A stretch of 64,000 nt of DNA from contig NZ_CP032543.1 of the NCBI RefSeq assembly GCF_003610995.1, positions 372,001-436,000 on the forward strand, in the 5' to 3' direction. The position numbers and the translations under genes are program-made. The notes beneath the pieces are model-generated. The model worked only from the letters and a program-made list of their open reading frames with translations, did no database searches and was not told the origin of the DNA. The number at the start of each line of letters is the position of its first letter. Within the stretch, counting starts at the first letter, position 1. This DNA is from Streptomyces griseus subsp. griseus (GTDB lineage Bacteria > Actinomycetota > Actinomycetes > Streptomycetales > Streptomycetaceae). Shown here piece by piece: positions 46,885-54,458 of this stretch.

Positions 46885-46901
46885 TGCACAACGGTCGTGC
46901 A
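46885..46901. promoter_or_regulatory. near-perfect 17-bp palindrome upstream of the PA14-GH2 gene
   Basis: TGCACAACGGTCGTGCA is symmetric about its central base with one mismatched pair. It lies 87 bp upstream of the TTG start. A nearby TTTTCAACGATAGAAA (46910-46925) weakly resembles the CAACGTT sites of the furanoside operon. Confidence 0.45.
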
Positions 46902-46972
46902 CACAGAATTTTCAACGATAGAAATCGGTGTACGGGCGTGGCCTCGCACGCCCGAGCAGTCACCCCGCCCCC

Positions 46973-47200
46973 TCACGGAAGCCCCTGCCCCAGAAAGGCC
47001 GATGCCGTCGCCACGAACCGGTCGGGGTCGAAGATCCACGGGCAGTGGCCCCCCTCGGGCTGTTCGGTCAGCCTGGCATGGGGGAACAGTTCCGCACATT
47101 CCCCCGCCGCCATGGGCGGGCTGTTCAGGCCGAACTCGCCGACGAGCAGCAGCACCGGCCCCTCGGAGGCGGCGAGCGCCGCGCGGGTGGCCTCCGGGCA
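46973..47200 (-). pseudogene. alpha/beta hydrolase, C-terminal fragment
   Basis: About 75 residues of an alpha/beta hydrolase end, GPVLLLVGEFGLNSPPMAAG through GGHCPWIFDPDRFVATASAF, including the His (GGHCPW) that closes the catalytic triad. The nucleophile Ser and all of the N-terminal fold are missing. The homology stops near 47200, exactly where a truncated gene on the other strand begins. Confidence 0.65.
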
Positions 47201-47205
47201 ACGAC

Positions 47206-47685
47206 ATGGTCGCGCTGTTCGCCGGGACCGGCTGGCCCCAGGAACGGATCGTCCGGCTCACCGGCACGAGCCAGCCCGCCGTCTCCAAGCAGGTGTCCAC
47301 GCACGGGCCAGGCAGCCCACCGCCCCCGGCGAAGCTCACCCTCGACCAGAACGACGCGCCCTGGCTCGAAGGACGCCCGCGGGGCCTGGGCGAGGCGGTC
47401 TCCGAGGCCCGCCGCCACGAGTCCCGCCGCACCCCCTTCGCCGACGCCCTCGGCCGGGGAAGGAAGCGCTTCGCACCTGAGAACGTCGACACGCTGCGAC
47501 GCCTCGTCGGGGAGGACCTGAGGGTGCACCGCGAGGAGGTTCCGGCCTGTCATCGGGCGGCGTACGACACCATCAGCGGGGGGCTCGGCGTTCCCGCGCG
47601 GTCGGGCGCCACCACCGGGTCCCTTTCGGTGCGCCGCACCCTGGCCCACCGCATCCTGCGGGACCGGCTCGGGGGCGATATCTGA
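47206..47685 (+). pseudogene. HTH protein, N-terminally truncated
   Basis: The frame contains a helix-turn-helix-like segment (WPQERIVRLTGTSQPAVSKQ) and a C-terminal tail (SGATTGSLSVRRTLAHRILR). The ATG at 47206 gives 159 residues but has no ribosome binding site, and it abuts the broken hydrolase. I do not recognise the family. Best read as the 3' part of a regulator gene that lost its start in a deletion. Confidence 0.5.
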
Positions 47686-47791
47686 GGTGTGACCAGCGGG
47701 TTCACCCATTCCTCTCAGCGTTTTCCCATGAAATGCCGTTCCGGGGGTATCCGGAGTTCAGCCAGAAAGCTCACGCGACGGGGTGACCGCC

Positions 47792-48208
47792 ATGAACGAC
47801 CGCATGCTGATGACACTCTCACCGGACGGGGAGACCCGTACCGATTACGTCTGCCGACCGGAGAAGGCCGCCGACGCACGGGACGCGGTCAGCAGCTTCG
47901 TCGCCCGGCTGCACCCCGCGCCGGCCTCGCACGTGGTGCAGAATCTGCTGCTCCTCGTGTCGGAACTGGTCACCAACGCTGTCCGGCACGCCGGAGCGGT
48001 GACCGCGCTCTGGCTGACCGCCGATCGCACGGGCGTCCACGTCCAGGTCACCGACCCGAGCCCGGCACACCCGCAGGACCGGACGCCCGACATGACAGGC
48101 CGCACCGGCGGCTTCGGCTGGCCGATGGTCCAGCGGCTCTCCCAGGAGGTCACGGTCCGCGAGTCGCCGGACGGCGGGAAGGTCATCCTCGCCACCGTGC
48201 TCCGTTGA
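47792..48208 (+). CDS. HATPase_c ATP-binding protein (anti-sigma/RsbW-like)
   Basis: 138-residue GHKL-type ATPase. N-box LLVSELVTNAVRHAG, G1-like VTDPSPAHP and G2-like GGFGWPMVQ are present. Stand-alone proteins of this type in Streptomyces act as serine kinases toward anti-anti-sigma factors or as partners of XRE regulators. The ATG at 47792 is preferred; a GTG at 47783 is possible. No sigma factor gene is adjacent. Confidence 0.82.
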   Translation: MNDRMLMTLSPDGETRTDYVCRPEKAADARDAVSSFVARLHPAPASHVVQNLLLLVSELVTNAVRHAGAVTALWLTADRTGVHVQVTDPSPAHPQDRTPDMTGRTGGFGWPMVQRLSQEVTVRESPDGGKVILATVLR

Positions 48209-48388
48209 CGAAGGGCGAGCAAAGGGCGACAGAGCCCGCACGGCACCCCGGAACCCGCGCCGAGTGAGCAACCTGGCCATGACGGGCGCCGATCTCCACG
48301 TCTCAACAGAATTCGGACATGACACAGCGGCCCGCAGCGCCGATGGCGCCCTGACTCCTCCTGGAGACCCATATCGGGCTCCACGGTG
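48209..48388. other. 180-bp spacer without recognisable feature
   Basis: Between the HATPase stop and the FHA-ABC remnant. No frame with a start, no hairpin and no repeat stands out. Confidence 0.4.
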
Positions 48389-49040
48389 ATGAGTCCGAGC
48401 GGTAACCACCATGCCGGGCGTGCCCCCGAGAGCGACATCGTCATCGACGACGCCCGGGTCTCCTGGCACCACGCGGTCCTCCACCCAGAGGCCGGGCACT
48501 GAACGCTCCAGGGCGAGGACAGCACCAACGGCATGTGCACCGGTGGCCACCGCATCCACGAGTCGGGTGTCGGCGCCGCCAGCATCATCCACTTCGGTAA
48601 CCCGAGCGACGGACTCCGCGCCATGCTTGTGGGCCGCGAGGCCCCCACCCGCCCGGCCGTGGCGGACCGTCCCAGCGCTGTCTCCATCCCCGCCGCCACC
48701 GGCACCTCTCGGCAGCCCACCACCGTACGGCCGCTGCCCGCGAAGACCGTCCGCATCGACCGCGACGCGGGCAACGACCTCGTCATCGACGACCTTCCTG
48801 GTCTCCCGGCGCATCGCCCTCGTCCCGCAGGACGACATCCCGCACTCACAGCTGACCGTACGCACAAGCCCTCGGGTAGGCCGCCGAGCTCCGCTTCCCG
48901 CAGGAAACGGCGAAGGACGAGCGGGAGGCCGGCGTTTCCGAGGTCATCCATGAACTCGGCCTGGAACAACGGGCGAACCAGCCCATCCACAGCCTCTCCG
49001 GCGGCCAGCCGGGAGCGCGTGAGCGTGGCCGCCCCCGCAG
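48389..49040 (+). pseudogene. FHA-domain ABC transporter ATPase, heavily decayed
   Basis: Pieces of one gene appear in order but in different frames. FHA domain 1: ESDIVIDDARVSWHHAVLHP, a TGA where Trp is expected, then EDSTNGMCTGGHRIHESGVG and IIHFGNPSDGLRAMLVG. FHA domain 2 start: KTVRIDRDAGNDLVIDDL followed by a frameshift into VSRR. ABC cassette: ALVPQDDIPHSQLTVRT, an in-frame stop, AAELRFPQ, and the signature HSLSGGQ near 48990-49010; RERVSVA follows in a shifted frame. The Walker A region and all membrane helices are gone. Intact homologues are large FHA-ABC exporters. Confidence 0.75.
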
Positions 49041-49070
49041 GAGCAACAGACCAACTCCTGGCGCACGCGT

Positions 49071-49146
49071 GAACCACTGGCCGACGTGCCAACCACTAGT
49101 GCACGCGTCAGCAACTGGGGCCCTCATGAACCACTTGCCGACGCGC
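49071..49146. repeat. imperfect direct repeat in the pseudogene tail
   Basis: GAACCACTGGCCGACGTGC at 49071-49089 recurs at 49128-49146 with two changes. A weaker copy of the same pattern lies between them. It may mark where the rest of the FHA-ABC gene was lost. Confidence 0.4.
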
Positions 49147-49211
49147 GATCCTTCAGCGCACCGCGGGAGCGTCCAGCGCGCCGCGCGGACACTCGGCACA
49201 CGCGCGGACGT

Positions 49212-49565
49212 CTAGCGCACCGCGTCCGGCCGGGGCTTGGCCGTCTTCTCCAGCTCGGGGATCTCCACCGGGGCACCCGCCCCCTTGGCCCGTCCCAGTC
49301 CGGCCGACGCGGCTGCGGCGTGCAGGGAGCGCAGCGCCAGCAGCAGGAATCCGATGTCGTCGAGGTAGACGGGGTCCGGCATCAGGTCGACCGGGGAGAT
49401 CGTGTAGACGACGGCTGCCCAGACGAGCGCCTTGTTGTGCAGCGGGATCCCGGCGTCGACCAGGAGCTTCCTGGCCTTGAAGACGCGCACCAGCAGTACG
49501 GCGGCGAAAGCCAGCATGATCAGCGCGGCGACGGCGGCGACAACGAGCCAAACGGTGGTGTCCAT
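49212..49565 (-). CDS. DUF1232 (YkvA-type) membrane protein
   Basis: 117-residue protein with one clear N-terminal membrane helix (VWLVVAAVAALIMLAFAAVL) and the DUF1232 core WAAVVYTISPVDLMPDPVYL-D, where the SPVDLxPD motif is diagnostic. Function of the family is unknown. Monocistronic. Confidence 0.85.
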   Translation of the reverse strand: MDTTVWLVVAAVAALIMLAFAAVLLVRVFKARKLLVDAGIPLHNKALVWAAVVYTISPVDLMPDPVYLDDIGFLLLALRSLHAAAASAGLGRAKGAGAPVEIPELEKTAKPRPDAVR

Positions 49566-49657
49566 GGCTCATCGTCTACCCACTCGGCCGCCGATGACGG
49601 GATGATACGGAAGTTGGCCGGCATCGCGCGGAAGCCGGTCGGCGGGGTTGGCGTGTC

Positions 49658-49915
49658 TCAGCCCGCGGTGTTCTTGCTACGCCGACGGCTGCGGCGCTTC
49701 AGCGCGCGTCGTTCGTCCTCGGCGAGGCCTCCCCAGACACCGGAGTCCTGGCCGTTCTCCAGCGCCCATTCCAGGCATTGGGCCTGGACCGGGCAGGTCC
49801 GGCAGACCGCCTTGGCCTCCGTGGCCTGGACGACGGCGGGACCGGAGGTCCCGATGGGGAAGAACAGGTCCGGGTCCTCCTCGCGGCAGGCCGCGTGCGT
49901 GCGCCAGTTCTCCAT
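49658..49915 (-). CDS. WhiB-family iron-sulfur regulator (WblE-like)
   Basis: 85-residue Wbl protein. Four conserved cysteines at residues 10, 38, 41 and 47 (HAAC, AVCRTC, AQC) bind a 4Fe-4S cluster; GVWGG is followed by a basic tail (RRALKRRSRRRSK). Sequence and length resemble WblE. Start at 49915, since MENWRTHAAC begins there and GGGAG lies upstream; the frame stays open to 50005. Such proteins bind the principal sigma factor and tune transcription to redox or antibiotic stress. Confidence 0.9.
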   Translation of the reverse strand: MENWRTHAACREEDPDLFFPIGTSGPAVVQATEAKAVCRTCPVQAQCLEWALENGQDSGVWGGLAEDERRALKRRSRRRSKNTAG

Positions 49916-49997
49916 GCTGCTCACTCCCGGTGTCGGATGCGTGCCGTAGGCGCCCTGCCGTACGGCCGTACCGTGCGGGTGACCGGCGATCGGCGCC

Positions 49998-51119
49998 TCA
50001 AACACGTGGGCGCCGGGGAACTGGATCTGTCGCCGGGATGGGTCGGTGCAGGGCGAGGAGGGCCTGGTCGTCCTGAATCCGGCCGCCGGTGTGGCGCCCG
50101 ACGTCCTCGATGAGCAGCTGGAGGATCTGCGCGGGGGTCGGCGGGTCGCCGACGAGCGAGCGGTGGCGCAGGAGGCGGGGCAGCCGTACGACCGCGTCGT
50201 AGAAGACCCCGGCCTCGTCCCGGGCCTCGGTGACGCCGTCCGTGTAACAGAGGAGCGTGGAGCCGGGCGGGAAGGGGAACGTGTCGACCGGGAACGACCA
50301 GGTGCCCAGGGCGGCCATACCGAGCGGAGGCGCCTCCTGGGACGGTTCGAGGACGGTGGCCGTGCCGTCGGCTGCCAGCAGCAGCGGGGGCGGGTGGCCG
50401 CAGTTGACGATGCGTACGGTGTCGAGGCCGGCGGTGAACTCGGCGATCAGCGCGGTGGTGAACCCCTCGTCCTGCTCCTGGCCGCCGCGCCGTCCGCCCT
50501 CGCGCAGCAGGGCCCTCTCCAGCGCGGTCACCAGGCCCAGCAGGTCCTCCGCCTCGTCAGCGGCATACCGGAAGGCGCCCAGGTCCGCGCAGACCGCGCT
50601 GACGGCGCCCAGCCCCTTGCCCCGGACGTCCCCGACCATGACGCGCACCCCGTGCGGGGTGTCCTGCACGACATAGAGGTCGCCCCCGATCATGGCCTCG
50701 TCCTCGGCGGGGACGTAGCGGGCGGCGATCCGGAGGTCGCCCAGCCGTGACGGGGGCCGGGGCAGTACGGCGGCCTGGGCCACGGCGGCGACCTGGCGGG
50801 CCCGACGGGTCCGGGCGCTCTGGCCCTCCAGGGCCCGGTGGATGAGGACGGCGAGCACGGTCACGGCCAGAAGGGTGAGCTGGTTGGCGACGCCCCGGTG
50901 CCAGCCGAAGGTTCCGTCGACCCAGGCGAGGACAGCGTGGACGGCCATCGAGAGGACGCCGATCGCGATGATGCCGGGCAGGCTCAGCAGGGATGCGGCG
51001 GCCACGGGGGCAGCCATCAGCAGAGGCGCGGAGGTCACGTCCGTCGGGGTCGCCAGATCGATCACGACGGCCAGCACGATGACCCCCACCGGGATCCACT
51101 GGGCCCTGCGCAGCTGCAC
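49998..51119 (-). CDS. membrane-anchored PP2C/SpoIIE-type phosphatase
   Basis: 373-residue protein with four or so N-terminal helices (WIPVGVIVLAVVIDLA, LPGIIAIGVLSMAVHAVLAW) and a SpoIIE phosphatase domain (IGGDLYVVQDTPHGVRVMVG, RGKGLGA, VNCGHPPPLLL, LLCYTDGVTEARD) with the metal-binding Asp residues. It would dephosphorylate an anti-anti-sigma factor at the membrane. The start is GTG 51119 after GGGGGAG. It is close to two HATPase genes, the usual opposing kinases, though no antagonist gene is here. Confidence 0.87.
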   Translation of the reverse strand: MQLRRAQWIPVGVIVLAVVIDLATPTDVTSAPLLMAAPVAAASLLSLPGIIAIGVLSMAVHAVLAWVDGTFGWHRGVANQLTLLAVTVLAVLIHRALEGQSARTRRARQVAAVAQAAVLPRPPSRLGDLRIAARYVPAEDEAMIGGDLYVVQDTPHGVRVMVGDVRGKGLGAVSAVCADLGAFRYAADEAEDLLGLVTALERALLREGGRRGGQEQDEGFTTALIAEFTAGLDTVRIVNCGHPPPLLLAADGTATVLEPSQEAPPLGMAALGTWSFPVDTFPFPPGSTLLCYTDGVTEARDEAGVFYDAVVRLPRLLRHRSLVGDPPTPAQILQLLIEDVGRHTGGRIQDDQALLALHRPIPATDPVPRRPRV

Positions 51120-51190
51120 CACTCCCCCACGCTGTACGGCCCGGGCGCGGACCGCATCCCGGCGGCGGCCGTGCGGGCTCCGGCCGGTCC

Positions 51191-52023
51191 TCAGAGCGGC
51201 AGCGGGGTGCCTGGGGACGGGGCGGCGGCGCACGCGGCGTCGAGACGGATGCGGTGGGCCATCACGGCCTCCGGGTCGTCCACGAGGTCGACGCGGACCC
51301 CCGGCGTCTCCAGGACGGCCTGGTCGCCGATCTCCGGGGCGGGCACCCGCAGCAGGTGCAGGGGCGGCATGGCGGTCATGGCGTGCGGTGGGTGGTCCAG
51401 CGGCACCACCTGGACGGTGACGTGCTGCTGCCGCATCGCCTCGGCCAGAGCGCGACGCTGCCCGGCCATGGTCTCCGCATCGCCCACCCGGGTGTGCAGG
51501 GCGGCGGCCGGGAACAGCGCCCACAGGGCCGTACCGCGCTCGCTCAGCCGGCGCCGCCGCTCCCGCAGCAGTTCCAGGCGGGCCTCCAGCAGGGCGGGGC
51601 TGTCGTCGGGGTAGCGCATCCGGTAGAGCCCGGCGGCATAGGCGGAGGTCCGCAGCAGCTCGGGCACGAGGGCGGGGTGCCAGGTGCGGACCAGGCTGGC
51701 CGAGGACTCCACGCCGATGACCTCCTGCTGCCAGCTCTCCATCGCGTCCCGCCACCGGTGCCACCAGCCGGGCAGGTTCGCGGCCCCGAGCCCGGCCAGG
51801 ATCGGCCCGGCGACCGGGGCGGGGCCCCGTAGCAGCGCAGCAGCTCGGCGACCTGCCGGGCGTCGAGGCCGGTCTCGGCCCGTTCGATCCGCCGTACGGT
51901 CGCGGGGTGCGCGCCCAGAGCGTCGGCTGCGGCCCGGAGGGAGACGCCCGCCTGTTCCCGCAGAATTCGCAGCCGGGCCGCCAGGACGCGGTGCTGCACC
52001 GTGGGACCGGAGCGGGGTCGCAT
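51191..52023 (-). pseudogene. XRE-family regulator with DUF5753, 1-nt frameshift
   Basis: The N-terminal HTH (LRILREQAGVSLRAAADALG, ATVRRIERAETG) reads from the ATG at 52023 to ELLRCYGAP. The DUF5753 part (AGLGAANLPGWWHRWRDAME ... EIGDQAVLETPGVRVDLVDD) follows in the next frame to the stop at 51191. One missing base in the G/C run near 51818-51832 explains the break. Intact, it would be a ~277-residue BldB/WhiJ-type developmental regulator. It is divergent from a HATPase gene across a palindromic operator, a common Streptomyces pairing. The indel may be a sequencing error. Confidence 0.78.
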
Positions 52024-52077
52024 GCTCGTACCTCGTTCGTCGAGCCCCGGGGCGGAGCCGTGGACACTCTGTCGCTT

Positions 52078-52095
52078 GCAAAGTATGCACTTTGC
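52078..52095. promoter_or_regulatory. palindromic operator between XRE and HATPase genes
   Basis: GCAAAGT-ATGC-ACTTTGC: perfect 7-bp arms with a 4-bp spacer in the 87-bp divergent intergenic region. Its position and symmetry suit the adjacent XRE regulator. Confidence 0.6.
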
Positions 52096-52110
52096 GCCGA
52101 GAGTACATAC

Positions 52111-52602
52111 ATGTCGGAAATAGTCAGTTGCGCAGAACGCGCTCCGGAAGGTGGGGGAGTCAGAGGTGCACACAGCTGGTGGGTCCCCCGGTTGCCCGGG
52201 GGCGTTTCCGAAGCCCGTCACCGGGTCCAGGACGCGATGCACGCGTGGGGAGAACCCGCGGAACGCATCGAGGCGGCGGCTCTGATAGTGACCGAACTGG
52301 TCACCAACGCCGTACAGCACACCAGCACCCGCCGGATCCGCTGTCGACTTCTCCGCTCGGCCGAGGGGGTGCGGATCTGCGTGTGGAACCGCGGCCGCGC
52401 CCGTATCCCGGCCCCGGCGCCCCCGGCCGACTCCGTGGGGCTGCCCGTCGCGGCGGCTCCACCGGCCGACGGACCCGACGGCGACGATTCACTCGACTGC
52501 CTGACCGAGGACGGCAGGGGCCTCCTGCTGGTGGACGCCCTGGCGGCCCGGTGGGGTACGCGAGCGGCGCTGGCCGGCCGGCTCGTCTGGGCCGACGTCT
52601 GA
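52111..52602 (+). CDS. HATPase_c ATP-binding protein
   Basis: 163-residue GHKL-fold protein with N-box ALIVTELVTNAVQHT and a G2-like GRGLLLVDALAARWG. The first ~25 residues are variable. Divergent partner of the XRE/DUF5753 regulator; in Streptomyces such pairs are thought to act as an anti-regulator module, with the ATPase-like protein antagonising the DNA-binding one. Start ATG 52111, short leader. Confidence 0.82.
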   Translation: MSEIVSCAERAPEGGGVRGAHSWWVPRLPGGVSEARHRVQDAMHAWGEPAERIEAAALIVTELVTNAVQHTSTRRIRCRLLRSAEGVRICVWNRGRARIPAPAPPADSVGLPVAAAPPADGPDGDDSLDCLTEDGRGLLLVDALAARWGTRAALAGRLVWADV

Positions 52603-52693
52603 TGCTCCCCTCGTGACCAGGGGCCGGGACTCCCCCGTTCGACGAGGGGACGGTCTCCCGGGCGATCAGGCCCGGGTGGGCGGGCCCCGGTGA

Positions 52694-53389
52694 TCAGGCG
52701 GGGGCGGTACGGCACTCCGGGTGACCCCAGCCGTTCGGGTTCTTCGCGATCGGCTCCTTCGCCGCGTACGTCCTTCCGCAGTGGCACCGCCCTGCGAACC
52801 GCGCCTTGATGGTGCCGTTGGACCGCCCCGCGCTCTTCGCCTTCGCCTCACCCGCGCCGCCGCCCGCCTCCGTACGCCCCTTCGTGGAGCGCGCCTGGGC
52901 GGGTACGGGCAGGGCGGTCGCCCCGTGCGCCGTACCGGCCGGTCGCTGCGCCACCGCCGCCTCGCTGGCGGCCTGGTCGGCGAGCGCGTTGAGCGGGTCG
53001 CCGTCCACCTGGTGGGCGGGCACATAGCGGAACGTCACCGTACGGGCGGTGAGCAGCGCGTCGATACGGGTGACCAGTTCGCGGTTGGCGACCGGCTTGC
53101 CCGACGAGGTCTTCCAGCCGTTGCGCTTCCAGCCCGGCAGCCACTTGGTCACGGCGTTCATCGCGTACTGCGAGTCCATCCGCACCTCGACGCGGACCGC
53201 CGGGTCGGTGGATTCCAGCAGTTCGGCCAGGGCGGTGAGCTCGGCGACGTTGTTCGTCGCGGTGCCCAGCGGGCCCGCCTCCCAGCGCTCGGGGGTGCCC
53301 TGCGCGTCGGCGACGACCCAGGCCCAGGCGGCCGGTCCGGGATTTCCCTTGGACGCCCCGTCACACGCGGCGATGATGCTCTCGTTCAT
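52694..53389 (-). CDS. ribonuclease HI with cysteine-bearing C-terminal extension
   Basis: 231-residue RNase H. Catalytic acids are Asp in [13 protein letters not shown], Glu in [13 protein letters not shown], Asp in [11 protein letters not shown] and Asp in [16 protein letters not shown]. The enzyme cuts RNA in RNA-DNA hybrids. After the RNase H core (~150 residues) comes a low-complexity linker and a short module [20 protein letters not shown]...GHPECR with three Cys and a His, possibly a zinc knuckle. That tail is not part of classical RNase HI. Start at 53389. Confidence 0.87.
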   Translation of the reverse strand: MNESIIAACDGASKGNPGPAAWAWVVADAQGTPERWEAGPLGTATNNVAELTALAELLESTDPAVRVEVRMDSQYAMNAVTKWLPGWKRNGWKTSSGKPVANRELVTRIDALLTARTVTFRYVPAHQVDGDPLNALADQAASEAAVAQRPAGTAHGATALPVPAQARSTKGRTEAGGGAGEAKAKSAGRSNGTIKARFAGRCHCGRTYAAKEPIAKNPNGWGHPECRTAPA

Positions 53390-53460
53390 CCCTCGATCAT
53401 GCCAGCCCCGCATGATCGTCCGGGCCGCCGGCCGCGACCCGCTCAGGGCGTGATCCGGCC

Positions 53461-54253
53461 TCAGGGCACGATCGAGTCGATGTATCCGCCGTCGACCCGT
53501 ACCGCCGCCCCGGTCGTCGCCGACGCCTGAGCGGAGCTGAGGTAGACGACCAGGCCGGCGATCTCCTCGGGCTCGATGAGCCGCTGGAGCAGCGACTGCG
53601 GCCGGTGCAGCCGCATGAACTCGCGCTGCGCCTCCTCCCAGGGGAGGTCCTTGTCGACGAGTTCGCGGACGAAGTCCTCGACCCCGCCGGTGTGGGTGGG
53701 GCCGGCGATCACGGAGTTCACCGTCACGCCGGTACCGGCCGCCTCCTTGGCGAAGCCCCGGGAGACGGCGAGGAGCGCGGTCTTGGACATGCCGTAGTGG
53801 ATCATCTCGGCGGGGATGACGATCGCGGAGTCGCTGGCGATGTTCAGCACCCGCCCCCACCCCTGACCGGTCATCGACGGCAGGTAGTGGCGGATGAGGC
53901 GCACCGCGCTGAGCACATTGGTGTCGAAGTACGTACGCCACTCCTCGTCGGTGATCTCCAGGGGCGGGCGGGAGCCGAAGATGCCGAGGTTGTTGACGAG
54001 GATGTCGGTCTCCGGGACGGCCTCGTACAGCTCGGCGGCACCCTCCTCCGTGGTCAGGTCGCAGGCCACCGTCGTGACGCCCGCCCGCCACCTCGGCGCG
54101 CAGCGAGCGCGCCGCCGCGTCCAGCCGTTCCCGGCCGCGCCCGGTCAGGACGACCTCGGCGCCCGCGGCGGCCAGCCCGGTGGCGATGGCGAGGCCGATG
54201 CCCTGCGAGGATCCGGTCACCACCGCGTTCTTGCCCGTCAGTTCGATGCGCAC
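53461..54253 (-). pseudogene. short-chain dehydrogenase (SDR), 1-nt frameshift
   Basis: From GTG 54253 (GGGGAGAA upstream) the frame reads the Rossmann motif [20 protein letters not shown] and [16 protein letters not shown]. The rest follows in another frame: [10 protein letters not shown], the catalytic [20 protein letters not shown] (Ser, Tyr, Lys) and [14 protein letters not shown] to the TGA at 53461. One extra G in the GCGGGCGGGC tract near 54085 explains it. All catalytic residues are otherwise intact, so a sequencing error is plausible. Divergent from the ABC exporter. Confidence 0.8.
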
Positions 54254-54382
54254 GCCGCTTCTCCCCTTGCTCGCTCCGGTCGCTTCCCTCTGCCTGTCGG
54301 GCAGGCGCCCCGGAACCGCCGTACTCACCCTCAGATTGGCACCGGTCCACGGCCGGCGCCCGGCGGAGTGCGGCGCGCCGCA

Positions 54383-54413
54383 TTGACCTCAACCAAAGTT
54401 CAGGTTCTAGCTT
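54383..54413 (+). promoter_or_regulatory. SoxR/MerR-type promoter with 19-bp spacer
   Basis: -35 TTGACC (54383-54388), 19-bp spacer, -10 TAGCTT (54408-54413). The spacer contains the dyad ACCTCAAC-CAAA-GTTCAGGT (54386-54405), one mismatch from symmetry and close to the SoxR box CCTCAAG...CTTGAGG. The overlong spacer with a centred dyad is the hallmark of MerR-family activation. It faces the ABC exporter gene. Confidence 0.7.
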
Positions 54414-54458
54414 GCTCAGCAGTCCGCACATCCAGGCCGGCAGATTTCGGAGCGCCCC

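Noticed and set aside
47206..47685. Considered as an intact small regulator gene
   Set aside because: No ribosome binding site, and the frame begins exactly at the breakpoint of a truncated neighbour.
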